DNA from: Coffea arabica
Lineage: Eukaryota; Streptophyta; Magnoliopsida; Gentianales; Rubiaceae
Assembly: GCF_036785885.1 (NCBI RefSeq)
Contig: NC_092312.1
Span: 17,378,001-17,442,000 of the forward strand
Reading direction: 5' to 3'
DNA length: 64,000 bases
The notes beneath the pieces were generated by a model, which worked only from the letters and a program-made list of their open reading frames with translations, was not told the origin of the DNA and searched no databases. Shown here in pieces: positions 37,747-49,217 of the stretch. Every line of letters begins with the position of its first letter. Positions within the stretch are counted from its first letter, which is position 1. The position numbers and the translations under genes were made by a program.

Positions 37747-37770
37747 CCACCGCCACCGCCACCGCCACCG
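37747..37770 (+). repeat. (CCACCG)4 microsatellite in MCCB leader
   Basis: Four perfect hexamers, 27-50 bases before the MCCB ATG. Confidence 0.85.
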
Positions 37771-37796
37771 CGTCAGTAAAAGCACGAGAGTAAAAA

Positions 37797-40700
37797 ATGG
37801 CTGGAATCTTAGCCAGACGAATTAGTACTGGTAGATTTAGTTCGTTATTGGGGGTGCGATGCAGTCCAGTTCAGCGGCAGTTAAACAACCCGGGCACCTA
37901 CATTTTCCCCCGGAGCTTCTGCTGCTTAGGGGTCTTACCCGACACCATTAATCGGAGCTCCGAATCATTCCTCAAGAACTCCCAGGTCATGGAAGGCATT
38001 ATATCCCAACTTCACTCCAATATTCAGAGGGTCCGAGCTAACAACTTTGTTTCTGTTGGGTTGATTTGTCGATTGAACAATATTGTCCTTGGGTTTCACT
38101 CAATACTTGCTTGTCATGATTGATTACAGGTTATGGAGGGAGGAGGAGCGGAAGCCGTGAAGAGGAACCAGAGTAGAAATAAGCTTCTTCCTAGAGACAG
38201 AATTGATCGCCTCATCGATCCTGGTTCTTCGTTTCTTGAGCTTTCTCAGGTACAAAAAGCCAATTTGTTACAAACTAGAGCGAATGCTGTGTTCTCGATC
38301 TTGTGAGAAATACCGGTAATTATACTGCTAAATTAGCTCGAGTAGTTCAGAGTTTACCAATTGGAGGTTGTATTTGATGATGCTCTGTCACACAAGTTGA
38401 ATTAGCGTTGATCTTATGTTACTATTAAAAACAAGAATGTAGGAGCTGAGAATAAGTTCTATATTTTCATTGGATAGTTGCAAAGTCTGAGATGTCCTTA
38501 TTTTTCTTGCTGGCCTTAAATTGTTTCCTTAGCATGTAATGCTTTGTTTCCTATGCCCTGCAAAATATTCGAAATGCTGAAAGTTGCAATCTAGAGATTT
38601 GTTTCCATTTCTCGCTCTTGGGAGGTTCATTTGAAAAATAAATTGCAAGTTATAGTTTCTCTCACATATTTTCTTACCTTTCATCCTGGATGTCATGTTC
38701 AATAATTTCAGCTTGCTGGCCATGAATTGTATGATGAGCCATTACCTTCTGGTGGGATAATTACCGGAATTGGTGCAGTACATGGTAAACTATGCTTGTT
38801 TGTGGCAAATGACCCCACTGTGAAGGGTGGAACTTATTATCCCATCACAGTCAAGAAACATCTCAGGGCACAAGAAATTGCCTCACAATGTAAACTACCA
38901 TGCATATATCTTGTTGATAGTGGAGGTGCTTTCCTTCCGAAGCAGGCTGAGGTTTTTCCTGACAAGGAAAACTTTGGTAGGATATTCTACAATCAAGCTT
39001 TGATGTCTGCAGAAGGTATTCCCCAGATCGCTTTGGTGTTGGGTTCTTGCACTGCCGGTGGGGCCTATATTCCTGCAATGGCAGATGAAAGTGTAATGGT
39101 TAAAGGAAATGGTACCATATTTCTGGCTGGACCACCTCTTGTAAAGGTTAGTAAGACTACTTTGTTGGGTAATGCCTCTTGGTCTTTGATGATTAATTTG
39201 GCTAAGCAGTGGTAATGAAGATTGAGGAGCTTGACTGAAAATTTTTATGCCGTTTTATGTAGATTTATATGAGTTAGCATCTTATCCATGCACTATGTAT
39301 GTCTCTATTAGCACAAAGACAGATTGATTAGTATTATTTCTAAAATAGAAATTTTTATAGGCTGCCACTGGAGAGGAAGTGTCGGCGGAGGACCTGGGAG
39401 GTGCTACTGTACACTGTAAGACATCTGGCGTTTCAGACTACTTTGCCCAAGGTGAATAATCACTGCTTCTGGTCTCTTTCTTGTTTTTGTTTTTTAGAAA
39501 AGTAATTTGGCCATTAAATAATTACAGGATTCCTCTATGCTCCAAAAAAATGTGTCCAGTCTTGTTGTTTCCTATTATACATGATGTCATATGAATTCTG
39601 CATCTATTTTGCAGACGAACTGCATGCTCTTGCTATAGGAAGGAATATCGTAAGGAACTTGCACATGGCTGGAAACCATAATGTATCTCAACACAGGACA
39701 TTTGATTACAAAGAGCCACTGTATGATATAAAGGAACTTCGGTCTGTTGCACCAGCAGACTTTAAGCAGTCCTTAGACATTCGATCTATTATTGCCCGTA
39801 TATGTGATGGAAGCGAATTTGATGAATTCAAGAAACTGTATGGCCCTGTGAGGCTTTTCTCTTCCTGAAACTCATTATTCTTTATTTTGAAATGTTGATT
39901 TTGTTTTTCTTTTAAATCTTGTGGTTTGATAATTCTCTATTGTTTATAAAGACACTTGTAACAGGTTTTGCAAGAATATATGGGCAGCCTGTGGGAATAA
40001 TTGGGAACAATGGTATATTATTCAATGAATCTGCCTTAAAGGGGGCCCATTTCATTGAATTGTGTACTCAGCGTAACATTCCATTGGTCTTCCTTCAGAA
40101 TATTACAGGATTCATGGTATGTCTGGACTGATGTGTTATACTGTTTTAAGTACTCATAAATTGTGTTTTCAATCTAATAGTGAAGTTTGGAAAGGAATCA
40201 TATCTACCGAGGCATTCTTGTGTTGTATAGCAAATCAGTTCCACAAAAAGAGTTGGTAGGATTAAAAGCCTGTTTCTTGATGGTACCACAAGTTTGAACC
40301 AAGAAGTTAAAATTCACAAGTCCAACTGCACAAATTCAATGTTTACACTTAAGTTTTAGATAAGGGAGGTGATGTTCCAAGTCCTTGAGTTGTAATATTG
40401 AAACTATTGCTTGTTTATTTCTTCAGTTATCCACTGAATGCTTGCAGTTATTATGGTAGTCTTGTAACTCCCTTCTGTGAAATTCCCCACAGTTCCTTTA
40501 TTTTCAACTCTCTCTGTTTTGCCTGTGAAACCTGTCATCCTGTTTTCGGGGACCTTTCCTTGTATCCCAGCATAATTTTGGAGAGTATATTTGTGGCAAG
40601 AGAAAGCAGTTGACAATATGCTGGCTGACGTAAAGTTCAATCATTGTCTCTAGTGTGTAGCCTTAAAGTCTCAATTTTGCTTCAAGTAATCTTAATGTCT

Positions 40701-42397
40701 AATTGTAGCTGATATTTGTAAGTCTGGTATTTGGCTGGAGTTAACTCTAGGAAATTTAGGTGGTTGTTGGGCATTGACATCTTGGATGGCATTCCTTGTT
40801 GACTTTCATTGTCTATCTAAAGTGTGGACATATCTTACTGGAGTTTCTGTAATGGATCTTTTTGCACATAAGAATTGTTTCTATTTCATATTGCAGGTTG
40901 GGTCTAAATCTGAGGCAAATGGTATAGCTAAATCTGGAGCCAAAATGGTGATGGCAGTTTCTTGTGCAAAGGTTAGCCATTTATTCTTATGTGACAGTTT
41001 TTAGTTTCGTATTGTGTCTTGGCCTTCTGATTTCAAAGTCCAGGACCTAACATGCTTTTCAATGTGTTGCAGCATTAAGAGTTTCTGAAACAACAATTTC
41101 CTGTAATAGATTTTGATCATAAAATCCTTTTTAAATTGCTTCAATAGGATCAGTTATTGTTGTGTTTGAAGTTTTTCCCCTTGGTAATTACATTACTAAA
41201 AAGAAGGAATGTGTGAAAAGAAATGATATTTTCTACTCTCTCATCTTGGAATTGTATGTCATGTAGGTTCCCAAAATCACTGTTGTTGTGGGTGGAAGCT
41301 TTGGAGCTGGAAACTATGCTATGTGTGGACGAGCATATAACCCTAACTTCATGTTCTTCTGGCCAAATGCTAGAATATCTGTGATGGGAGGTGCTCAGGT
41401 AGTTTCCTTCCATCATTATTGGATATGACTTTGTCATAATCCTGCTCTACTGTTAACATTGTGGAAATATCTGGGATTGTCAAAAATGTTTTTCACTCAG
41501 TTGCCTAAAATGCTGCAATATTACAGGTTCTTTAAGAACTTTATTTATAAAGAGAGTTGTGTTTTTTGTATTTCAACTGTTGATGTGACTCGTTTCATCT
41601 CTCCAGTAGCCTTCTAAACTCAACCTTCTCAAGTTGTTTTCAACCTGCGGAATATTTTGTAGGTCTAGTATGTTTTTGTGTGTGCCCACCTGTGCTCTGT
41701 GTGTGTGTGTTTTTTTGTGCGGGGGGGGGGGGGGGGGGTGGGTGGGTGGGTGTAGTATAGTTCAGTCCGAATTATAACCTAAAGGTACGCAAATCGTTGC
41801 CATAAACTCAGATATGATGAATTGGATCCCCAATTTGACCACTCCTAGGAAAAACACAAACTCATTTTTCTCATGCTTGCTATAAGTAGTTGATTTCAGT
41901 TGAAAATTGGGAGACAGTGTAAATTCAGTGCTCCTTGGTTTTTGTTTCTCAATTTTATTGCATAATGATCTTCTTCCTTGGCATCACAATGGTGAATTTC
42001 CTTCTTAAAACCAAGATAACATTGCTCCATTTCTACTTTTTTTTTTTTTGGTGTTGTTTTTTAGGCTGCTGGGGTTCTGACGCAGATAGAAAAGGCCAAC
42101 AAGAAAAAAGCTGGGGTTCAGGTAGGAATGTGGTTTCGAAATCTTGCAATGATTTTTCCCAGAGCACCTACTGGCATGTTTTATGTTTTACAGTGGACAA
42201 AGGAGGAAGAGGAAAAGTTCAAGGCTGATGTTGTGGAGGCGTATGAAAGAGAAGGCAGTGCTTACTATTCAACTGCTAGACTTTGGGATGATGGGATTAT
42301 TGATCCAGCTGACACAAGAAAAGTCGTAGGCCTTTGTCTCTCTGCCTCCATGAACCGTGGCCGAGAAAATACCAAATATGGTGTATTTAGAATGTAA
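37797..42397 (+). CDS. MCCB: Methylcrotonoyl-CoA carboxylase beta subunit, mitochondrial
   Basis: Non-biotinylated carboxyltransferase subunit of the mitochondrial enzyme that turns 3-methylcrotonyl-CoA into 3-methylglutaconyl-CoA in leucine breakdown; it works with the biotin-bearing MCCA. Ten exons (37797-38030, 38130-38249, 38712-39146, 39361-39451, 39615-39847, 39952-40116, 40897-40971, 41267-41398, 42065-42121, 42194-42397) join to 1746 bp, 581 residues, close to the Arabidopsis length. The start is Arg-rich and fits a mitochondrial presequence. The N-terminal carboxyltransferase half has [19 protein letters not shown], the oxyanion-type motif [19 protein letters not shown] and [20 protein letters not shown]. 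The C-terminal half has [35 protein letters not shown] and [20 protein letters not shown]. It ends NTKYGVFRM, as the family does. Intron 1 uses the weak donor GTCCGA after IQR, but the join to [13 protein letters not shown] is well supported. Confidence 0.97.
41721..41738 (+). repeat. Poly-G tract, 18 bases, then (GGGT)n
   Basis: Eighteen G followed by tgggtgggtgggtg in MCCB intron 8, on the sense strand. It could fold as a G-quadruplex in RNA. Confidence 0.85.
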
Positions 42398-43029
42398 AAT
42401 TAAGGCTCTTGTTTTTCCCAACAAAAAAAAAAAGAAAAAGAAAATAAAAAGAACATGCTATCCCAGGAGAGGACGTTTTTACCTCCAAGGATGCTGGTTT
42501 AGAGCTTTGAACCTGGATAAACCATACCGGACAGGATGCAAGATTACTTGATGAGATGGATGATTCTTTTGACAATTTGCCAAAAAATGAGCCTTTCTGA
42601 GTGTCCGTTTGGCGGAATCCTGACTGTCAATATGCGACTAATGATCCATTCATCTTCTTGATCAGAACAAGTCCAGATGATCTGGGACGGTGATGACAGT
42701 GTCAGCTATAAAAAAAAAAAAAAAAAAAAAAAATTGAGCCAAACAGTGTGCACATGGGAATGCTTGCTTCATCTCTGGTTTAAAGCTGGCCTTTTGTAGT
42801 TGAAACCTCATGTGTCATCTTAAGGACCTTTACTTGTATTTTGATCCGCGTCGGAAGGTGTTGTCTTTTTTTGTATACAAGTAAATTTCTGGTACAATCA
42901 CAAGGTGGCGTCTGAAATCCCTGTATTCCAATCCGGGTTAGTTCAAAGGACGCTGGAGTGTCACTGAACAGAGCATCCACGTGGTAGTTCCCCGCGCCCC
43001 AAAAAAAAATGTGAACAGCTCCTGGAAAC
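42398..43029. other. MCCB 3' flank
   Basis: Probable 3' UTR of MCCB, with A-rich runs at 42423-42445 and 42710-42733. No other gene is seen. Confidence 0.5.
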
Positions 43030-43102
43030 GCGCCCGTGGCCTAATGGATAAGGCGTCTGACTTCTACTCAGGCGACTGTGGGTTCGAGTCCCATTGGGCG
43101 TG
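43030..43102 (+). tRNA. tRNA-Arg (anticodon UCU)
   Basis: A 73-base cloverleaf: acceptor GCGCCCG pairs with TGGGCGT (two G-U pairs), D-arm GCC...GGC, anticodon stem TCTGA/TCAGG with loop CTTCTAC giving anticodon TCT, and T-arm GTGGG-TTCGAGT-CCCAT. The B-box GGTTCGAGTCC is canonical. No intron. It decodes AGA. There is no T4 run within 100 bases downstream. Confidence 0.95.
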
Positions 43103-43543
43103 TGTTTGTGCCAAACGATATATGGAGTAAATTGTCTCATCCTTTCCCCGTAAAGGATTGGAGAAATGATTAATGTAAACAAAATGGGAAATTCTCACCT
43201 GCTGCATAAAGCTCTCTACGACCCATCTCGTTTTGGTCGGTGATCTCGTCTGTGTGTTTATTCTCCTCCGCCACGGACACACAGCCATTCAACTCATTGG
43301 AGGACAACCTTCTGTCCCTAACTACAACACCTGAAAATCCCCTAAATACTACCCCATTTACCCACGTGATTTACCTATACATGCTAAGCCTGAGCCTGAG
43401 CCTGAGCCTGATTCGTTTCCCTCGGCAGCATCACCCTGTTTCTCTGCTACCGCTGCATCATTCATTTCCACTCTTCTAGTTCTAATTTCCTTCAAAGCTT
43501 TTGCATCTGCTCAAAAGCAGAATAATTGGAATCATACAAAAGT
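43103..43543. other. Spacer and 5' leader of thioredoxin m3
   Basis: No gene is seen. Contains four copies of the hexamer GAGCCT/GAGCCTG at about 43388-43411. The upstream region probably carries the TrxM3 promoter. Confidence 0.5.
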
Positions 43544-46500
43544 ATGGCTTGGACGTGTGCTGGCTACCATTCAACTGCGACGTTCTCGTCCCTTTACCCT
43601 CCGGTTCTCCAAGACTGCGGCTTTTCTTCACTGAGACCGCAGACTCTACGGCTGCTCAATCACCCAACTCGGTTCTCATTTTCCCACCAAAAGGGCTATA
43701 GGCTTCCACAATCCCCTTCGCCTTTCACGATTCTCTGTCTCCGTGAGCCCAAAGGTAAGGTTCCCAAGTCCCTCATTTTGATGCTCTGCGTAGTACGCCT
43801 ACGATACTAGTATTAGTTATCGTATCATTTTGGCTTCTGGGACCGCTCCTCCCCCACTTTTTTGGGTGGGGTTGGGGGAGTTCAGTGGAGTAATTGATTG
43901 GATGGAAGGACTTCTTGAATAGTTTTTATACTCCCTTTAGCAGATGGGTATGAAGGGTTGTTAGTGAATAGCTGATCAAATTTTTTCCCTGGTGTGGATC
44001 TATCTGAATACCCTTTCGTATACTTTATGGTTTGGTTTTGGGATTTAATTAGCAGGAGACTGATGAAAACGAAGAGAAGAGAGGGAAATGGGCAGTTTGA
44101 ATTCAAAGTAATCTATAGACCATTTGTAATTACTATGCCTGATCCCTAATTCTGAGACAGATAGATTCATTTTCATGTCCGTGCTACCCATCCACTAATC
44201 AGTAGGATCTTCAGTAGTTTCAAAGTTTCGATTTAGACTGCAAAATGGACCTGTAACAGCAAAATTTGCTTTTGCTTGTCAAGTTTTGGACCTTCTTGTT
44301 GCTAATACGCGTAGTTATTAGTTATAGCATCATTTTTCAATGTCCATCACGGGCAAATCAATACATCGCATCCATTTATTATACAATATAAGCCTGGTTG
44401 ATATCGTCCAGAATGCCTTTACGTGGCAATGTTCCAAATCTCTACGAATTTGTTGTTACTTCATGCTGGGCTCAGGAAAACCTTGCAAACAACTCTGGCC
44501 ATGTATTTCGAATCTTCTTTATACACGGTTAGGATCCTCAGCCCCCTTACCCAGCCTCCCTATTGAGCCTCACAGACATTTTTTTGCCACATATCCAAAT
44601 TTATCATCTAAACCTCACGTGAGATCTTACCTCCTATCGCCTGCAACTCCATCACAGAAGCAACTTTTGCAAGATGCTGAAATGAATAAGACTCGTGCTT
44701 TTGCTTAGTTTCATTGAGTGTGTTTGGACAGCCAATTATTTGGCCAAATATATTTGCTGACATCACCATTACAATTTCCAATACACCTTTTTATCTTCCC
44801 AATTACCTTTTTATCTCACATACATCACATCACAAAAAGTGCTACAGTAAAAATATTTCAAATAACTTACAATCCAAACACACTCATTGTTCACGTAAGT
44901 CTCCTTTCTTCGCAATGTCATAAAAGATTCCATCTTTTCAGAAAAAAAAAATAAAGCAAAAATTTGATAAAACACAGTAAAAAGGAGCATATTCCGAGAA
45001 ATTAGAAATCAGATCTGTTCCCTACCTCCCCCAAGATTTCATGAAGTTCTTAAAGCCTTCACCCATTTGAAAAGATTGAGATCCAAGTAATTTTTGTTGG
45101 AAGTATTTGTCCTCGCCCATTAATTTCACGATCTCAATATGTTGGGTATACTTCATTCTTCATTCTCGTTGTTTTAAATCTATTATTTTTTTAATCTGAT
45201 TTTGGTGTCATAGAATACAAAGTAGATTCAGTTCCCATGAAGAAAAGTTCTTTGTTTCAAACTCTGGAATAGAAAAGAGCGTTGGGATGTCTAATTTATA
45301 GAAAGAGCAAAAATGCAAAATCACTTAATGCTTAGGTGACAAACTGGGACACATGGCAAAAATACGTCAGTGAGGCTCAATAGTGGGCTGGGTAAGGGGG
45401 TTGAGGATCTTAACCACTTTATACAAAGTATTGTAGTTCTATTTTTTCTTGGGAAGTTTTTATTCTATTTATTTTACTTGGGGAAGGGTGGAATTTAAGA
45501 AACAGAGGGGGAAGGGCGTTTTGAACCCAATACCTCTAACTCCTTTGTCTCAACCTCTTTATTGAAAGGTTGTAATTCTATGTTCAATCAATTCTTCCTT
45601 GCACCTTCCTTTTCTCATTTTAAAGTTAGTCCATACCAATAGGTGTTGTATGTGAAACAGCCTCTTTCCCACCATTCAGCAATCATACTACCAATAAGGT
45701 TTTTTGCATAATTTCTGCAGCCGTGTATGCCAGTGTCTTCCTTGTGACTCTAGCTTACTTGATGGGTGTAAAGCTAGTTGGAAACACATTTTGAGGGGGC
45801 AAATGCATTTTACCTTTTTTTGTAAATGATTTTATGTAACCCAAATTTTGCTTTGATAAAAGAGAATTTTGTATGGCTTAACCAATTCATTAGCTCCACT
45901 AGAGCAGTGTGTTTTTGTGGATGTCAAATCCTTTAGTTCTGACTGGGATTTCCCCATCTCCTATGTATGCCTTGTTCAGGTATCTGAAAATAGGTAGATA
46001 AGCAAAGAAAACCAGGCCTTCCAATTTCTGGTATGTGGTTGTTTTGGCAACTTATGAAATTGTATTCTAGGACTCCAAAGAAGTATAGATAGTTAATTAT
46101 GCAGATTTAAAACTGAACATGTTTAAAAGGCTGGGTATTATGAAATAGCTCTTCTCCTGTTCTGAATTGAAGATATTGGGTAAGAATGCAATTTTTTAAC
46201 ATCCAGCAAAGTTAAAGACCTAAACATGCATTTCTTCCCTACAGGAGGCCGTTGAGATGACTGTTGGGCCTTCGAAAGGTCTCAGTACTAGGAATGATAT
46301 GCAGTTGTTAATGGAATGGCAACTAACAAATGAATTGTAAGCTGTGTTTAACAGTTATGGTTCTTTTGCTTTTTAGAATAGGTCGTGCTTCCTGTCATGT
46401 ACTCACTTCAGGGGTATGGCACGCCTGTGTGGGAAATAGTTGGTTGTTCATGACCTTTACCTATAAGAATGCAATTCCAAGGTTGATTTATTGTTGGCCT

Positions 46501-46908
46501 TCAATACGCATTCTACGATTGTTGGACGGTTGTCATGTAAATATAGAAATGGATGCTTAAACTTGCTCTTTTCTTTTGTAACTTGCAGCTATGGCGGTCA
46601 CTGGTAGGTCGTGGGACAAACTGATCTTAAACAGTGATGTACCAGTTCTTGTTGAGTTCTATGCCAGTTGGTGCGGGCCTTGTCGGATGGTGCACCGGGT
46701 GATTGATGAGATTGCAATGGACTATACTGGCAGATTGAAATGCTTTGTGCTCAATGCGGATGATGACTTGGAAATTGCTGAGGACTATGAGATTAAGGCT
46801 GTGCCAGTGGTCTTGTTGTTTAAGAATGGTGAGAAACGTGAATCTGTCATCGGTACCATGCCCAAGGAGTTCTATGTGGCTGCAATTGAAAGGGTGCTAG
46901 CTACATAG
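43544..46908 (+). CDS. TRXM3: Thioredoxin m3, chloroplastic
   Basis: Plastid thioredoxin that reduces disulfides in target proteins. Arabidopsis TRX-m3 (GAT1) affects plastid redox state, callose deposition and plasmodesmal transport in meristems. Two exons, 43544-43754 and 46589-46908, join at a phase 1 GT-AG junction to 531 bp, 176 residues. Residues 1-70 form a Ser/Pro-rich transit peptide. The mature part begins [20 protein letters not shown] and has the active site [20 protein letters not shown], then [20 protein letters not shown] with the cis-Pro, and ends [15 protein letters not shown]. The intron of about 2.8 kb contains a Mutator-like element. Direct joining of these exons keeps the frame, whereas adding the exon-like piece near 46245 would break it. 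The downstream neighbour is the NYN gene, as in Arabidopsis At2g15570/At2g15560 (from memory). Confidence 0.94.
44526..45416. mobile_element. Non-autonomous Mutator-like element with 9 bp target duplication
   Basis: Arms of about 70 bp face each other: GGTTAGGATCCTCAGCCCCC on the left, and GGTTAAGATCCTCAACCCCC when the right end (45346-45416) is read in reverse. Similarity continues through TTACCCAGCC and TTGAGCCTCA to a GCCA(C/T) block. The flanks carry a perfect direct repeat, CTTTATACA, at 44517-44525 and 45417-45425. Long inverted repeats plus a 9 bp duplication mark the Mutator superfamily. No transposase remains. MITE copy E is nested inside. Confidence 0.8.
44716..44885 (+). mobile_element. 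MITE copy E, best-preserved member of the GTGTTTGGA family
   Basis: A perfect 13 bp terminal inverted repeat, GAGTGTGTTTGGA...TCCAAACACACTC, encloses 170 bp. ATT on both sides (44713-44715, 44886-44888) is a possible 3 bp target duplication. The core reads acctttttatctcacataca and tcacatcacaaaaagtgctacagt. It is nested in the Mutator-like element. Confidence 0.88.
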
Positions 46909-49217
46909 TTGTAGATGTAGTCATGTTCAAAGCTTCCAGGATTATTGGTCAAATTTTATGTACCATTGGCTCAGCATCTTTTGTTTTATTGATTTACTCT
47001 CTCCAAAGGATCTGTAAATTATTGGTAGATTTGGTTCTCAGTTTCCTGGGGAACGCTGGCAGTCAGAGGACTGCTTTTTTTTTTTTGGTCCAGCCTTTTC
47101 AAGAAATACAGGAATACGTGTAATGTTAGTCATCAAGATTATGAACTTGCTTTTTAGTATGTTCCCTTGATGCGATTCATTTGTGAGAAAGTTTTGTGGA
47201 CATCATTTCTTTTTGTTTTGCTTTCTATAAATATATAGATGGATTGAGATTCTTTTTGGCTGCCAAACTGGATGGCTTGCACGGAAGGTTAGCTGAAAGT
47301 TCTGAATATGATAAAGGAAAACAATCTGATACATGTGTCACACATGTATAAGTTTCTTGACAATGCCTTGCAAATGCTGTCTTTGGATATTAAAGAGGAA
47401 GGAGAAATGGACAAACTCCCAGTTGTTGAGTAAATCATTAGAACTCAACACATGCTGCTTTTTTCTTTTTCTTTTTTTTTTTTTGGCAGGATAAAACCGA
47501 AGAAGTTACCCGGTGTGCACCTTGATGTAGCATCTTAATTCTTAACTACGAATACGGTACAAGAACATGACCAGCCAGGATTCTAACCTCCATCTAGCTC
47601 TCGTCCGACTAAAACTACAATTAAAACCACTAACACCTCTATAAATATCACATTAACGCGAATTAAACTCCAATGCAATTTAAAAAATCTACAAGGTATG
47701 TCAATTAGAAACCACTATTGTACTGCACAACTTGGACAAAATTTGAATGATGGTTCATCACAGAAAAAAAAATATTTTTTTTAAAACAAGTATTCAATAT
47801 TTATTAATAACTTCTCATCATGATAAATGGAAATTAAATATTCTTATATTTTTCTTTGTTGTCCTTCTTAATAATTCCTATTAATGTTCAAATATATGGT
47901 GATATTTTCTTATGAAAACTTTTAACTATCATGATTTATCAGAGGAAACTAAAACATTTATTTAGTAAAAATAATTTACATAATTTCTATCAAAAATGGT
48001 TTATCCATAGCTATGCCATCATTTTCTACAAACTAAAAAATGTTTTTCAATAGACAATTATTATGGCACCATTTTAAGGGATAAGGATGTCTATCTCAGG
48101 GCATGAATGACCTTTCATGCAGGGAAAAGCAATCCACACGTTTGTGTGCAGGGCGTCATTTGCTGGGTTACTAGAACATCCACAGTGGATTACACTCTTA
48201 TAATTTTCGTGCCACGTCAGGATTTCACTGTCTCCTATTCTATTATATTCTCACTCACAACGAATTATACTCTACACGGTATAATAATATAGATCTACAA
48301 TCAAATCAAACATTTAGTTTAATAATGCACGACTCATATCCCCTAAATAAATAAAGTGATTTTTTAAAAATAATTTCGTTATTTTTAAAAAAGATATTAT
48401 TAACTTTCATTAAATTTTTTACATTTTAAATTTTTTATTTTTAAAAAATAATATTATTAATTTTTGAATTTGAACAATATATCTTTTTTTATCTCTCAAA
48501 ATATAATATATTATTATTTTCTAAAAAATAATTATGTAATTAATAAACAAACAAATGTGAAAATATCTCAAATGTGAAAATATCATATGTGATACCAAAT
48601 TTATCTGTTGTCAAAAAAAAGGATCCACTATCTCCTTTTTTTTTTTTTTAACAGTATTTACACGTATCAATAATGCATGCAATGCTCATTACACGGCCGT
48701 GAGTCAGTGTGATTGTACCTTCATGACACGCCATTGGAGTTGCTCTTATATTACACAAGAGCACTTCGCCACTCATCCCACATTGCATGGGACAACCTGC
48801 AATTAAGACTTTAGTTTTTGACTAAAATAACCCTATAACATTCGTAAGTACTACTCCACATTAATTGTTTCCCAAAAATGTCAAGGTCGGTGGACAAACT
48901 TCCGTTCGTAGATTATTTTAATCGGCCGGCGTCTGGCGAGACTGACATATAAAAAAAAAAAAAGCTTCTCCGCGTAAAAGCCCTTTGCACCATCTTATTG
49001 ATCTAGTTTGCTTGGGCTCGGGGCAAAAGGAGGAAGAAGCCCATTAAAGTTATTGTAATACTTCTCCAGAGTGTGATCGGTTGGCTCTACAGTTGTTCAG
49101 TTGAAGTAGTAACTTAAGAAGTAAAATCAGGATCTTCCTTTCTTCAACCTTTCCTGCTACTTCGGGAAATCCTCAGTCGTCACTAATCAAATTCAACGAC
49201 TTTTCTTCATCATCCAG
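46909..49217. other. Spacer between TrxM3 and NYN genes
   Basis: The first few hundred bases are probably the 3' UTR of TrxM3. Further on there is a possible inverted-repeat element (48173-48746). From about 49000 the sequence is likely the promoter and leader of the NYN gene. No other gene is seen. Confidence 0.5.
48173..48746. mobile_element. Possible MITE with AGAGCAnC-type ends
   Basis: The left end AGAACATCCACAGTGG and the right end read in reverse, AGAGCAACTCCAATGG, match at most positions. Plant elements with AGAGCATCtCCAATGG ends are common. The interior is AT-rich and non-coding. No target duplication is clear. Confidence 0.4.

Larger units (their letters stand above)
33790..37796. 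other. Spacer between divergent DJ-1 and MCCB genes
   Basis: Contains MITE copy D, a 153 bp tandem duplication (34812-35118), an S/T-rich broken frame (36004-36440) and a Helitron 3' end at 36715-36743. The stretch 35119-36743 may be the body of that Helitron but no left end was found. A (CCACCG)4 microsatellite at 37747-37770 lies in the MCCB leader. Confidence 0.55.

Noticed and set aside
42961-43288. Minus-strand frames across the tRNA, reading like HTPNGTRTHSR
   Set aside because: These are the usual spurious translations of a tRNA gene on its opposite strand.
46245-46339. Exon-like segment in the TrxM3 intron, with a good acceptor and an open frame ([12 protein letters not shown]...)
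   Set aside because: Joined to the phase 1 end of exon 1 it gives an early stop, while direct joining of exons 1 and 2 preserves the conserved thioredoxin m frame. It may at most be a minor alternative exon.
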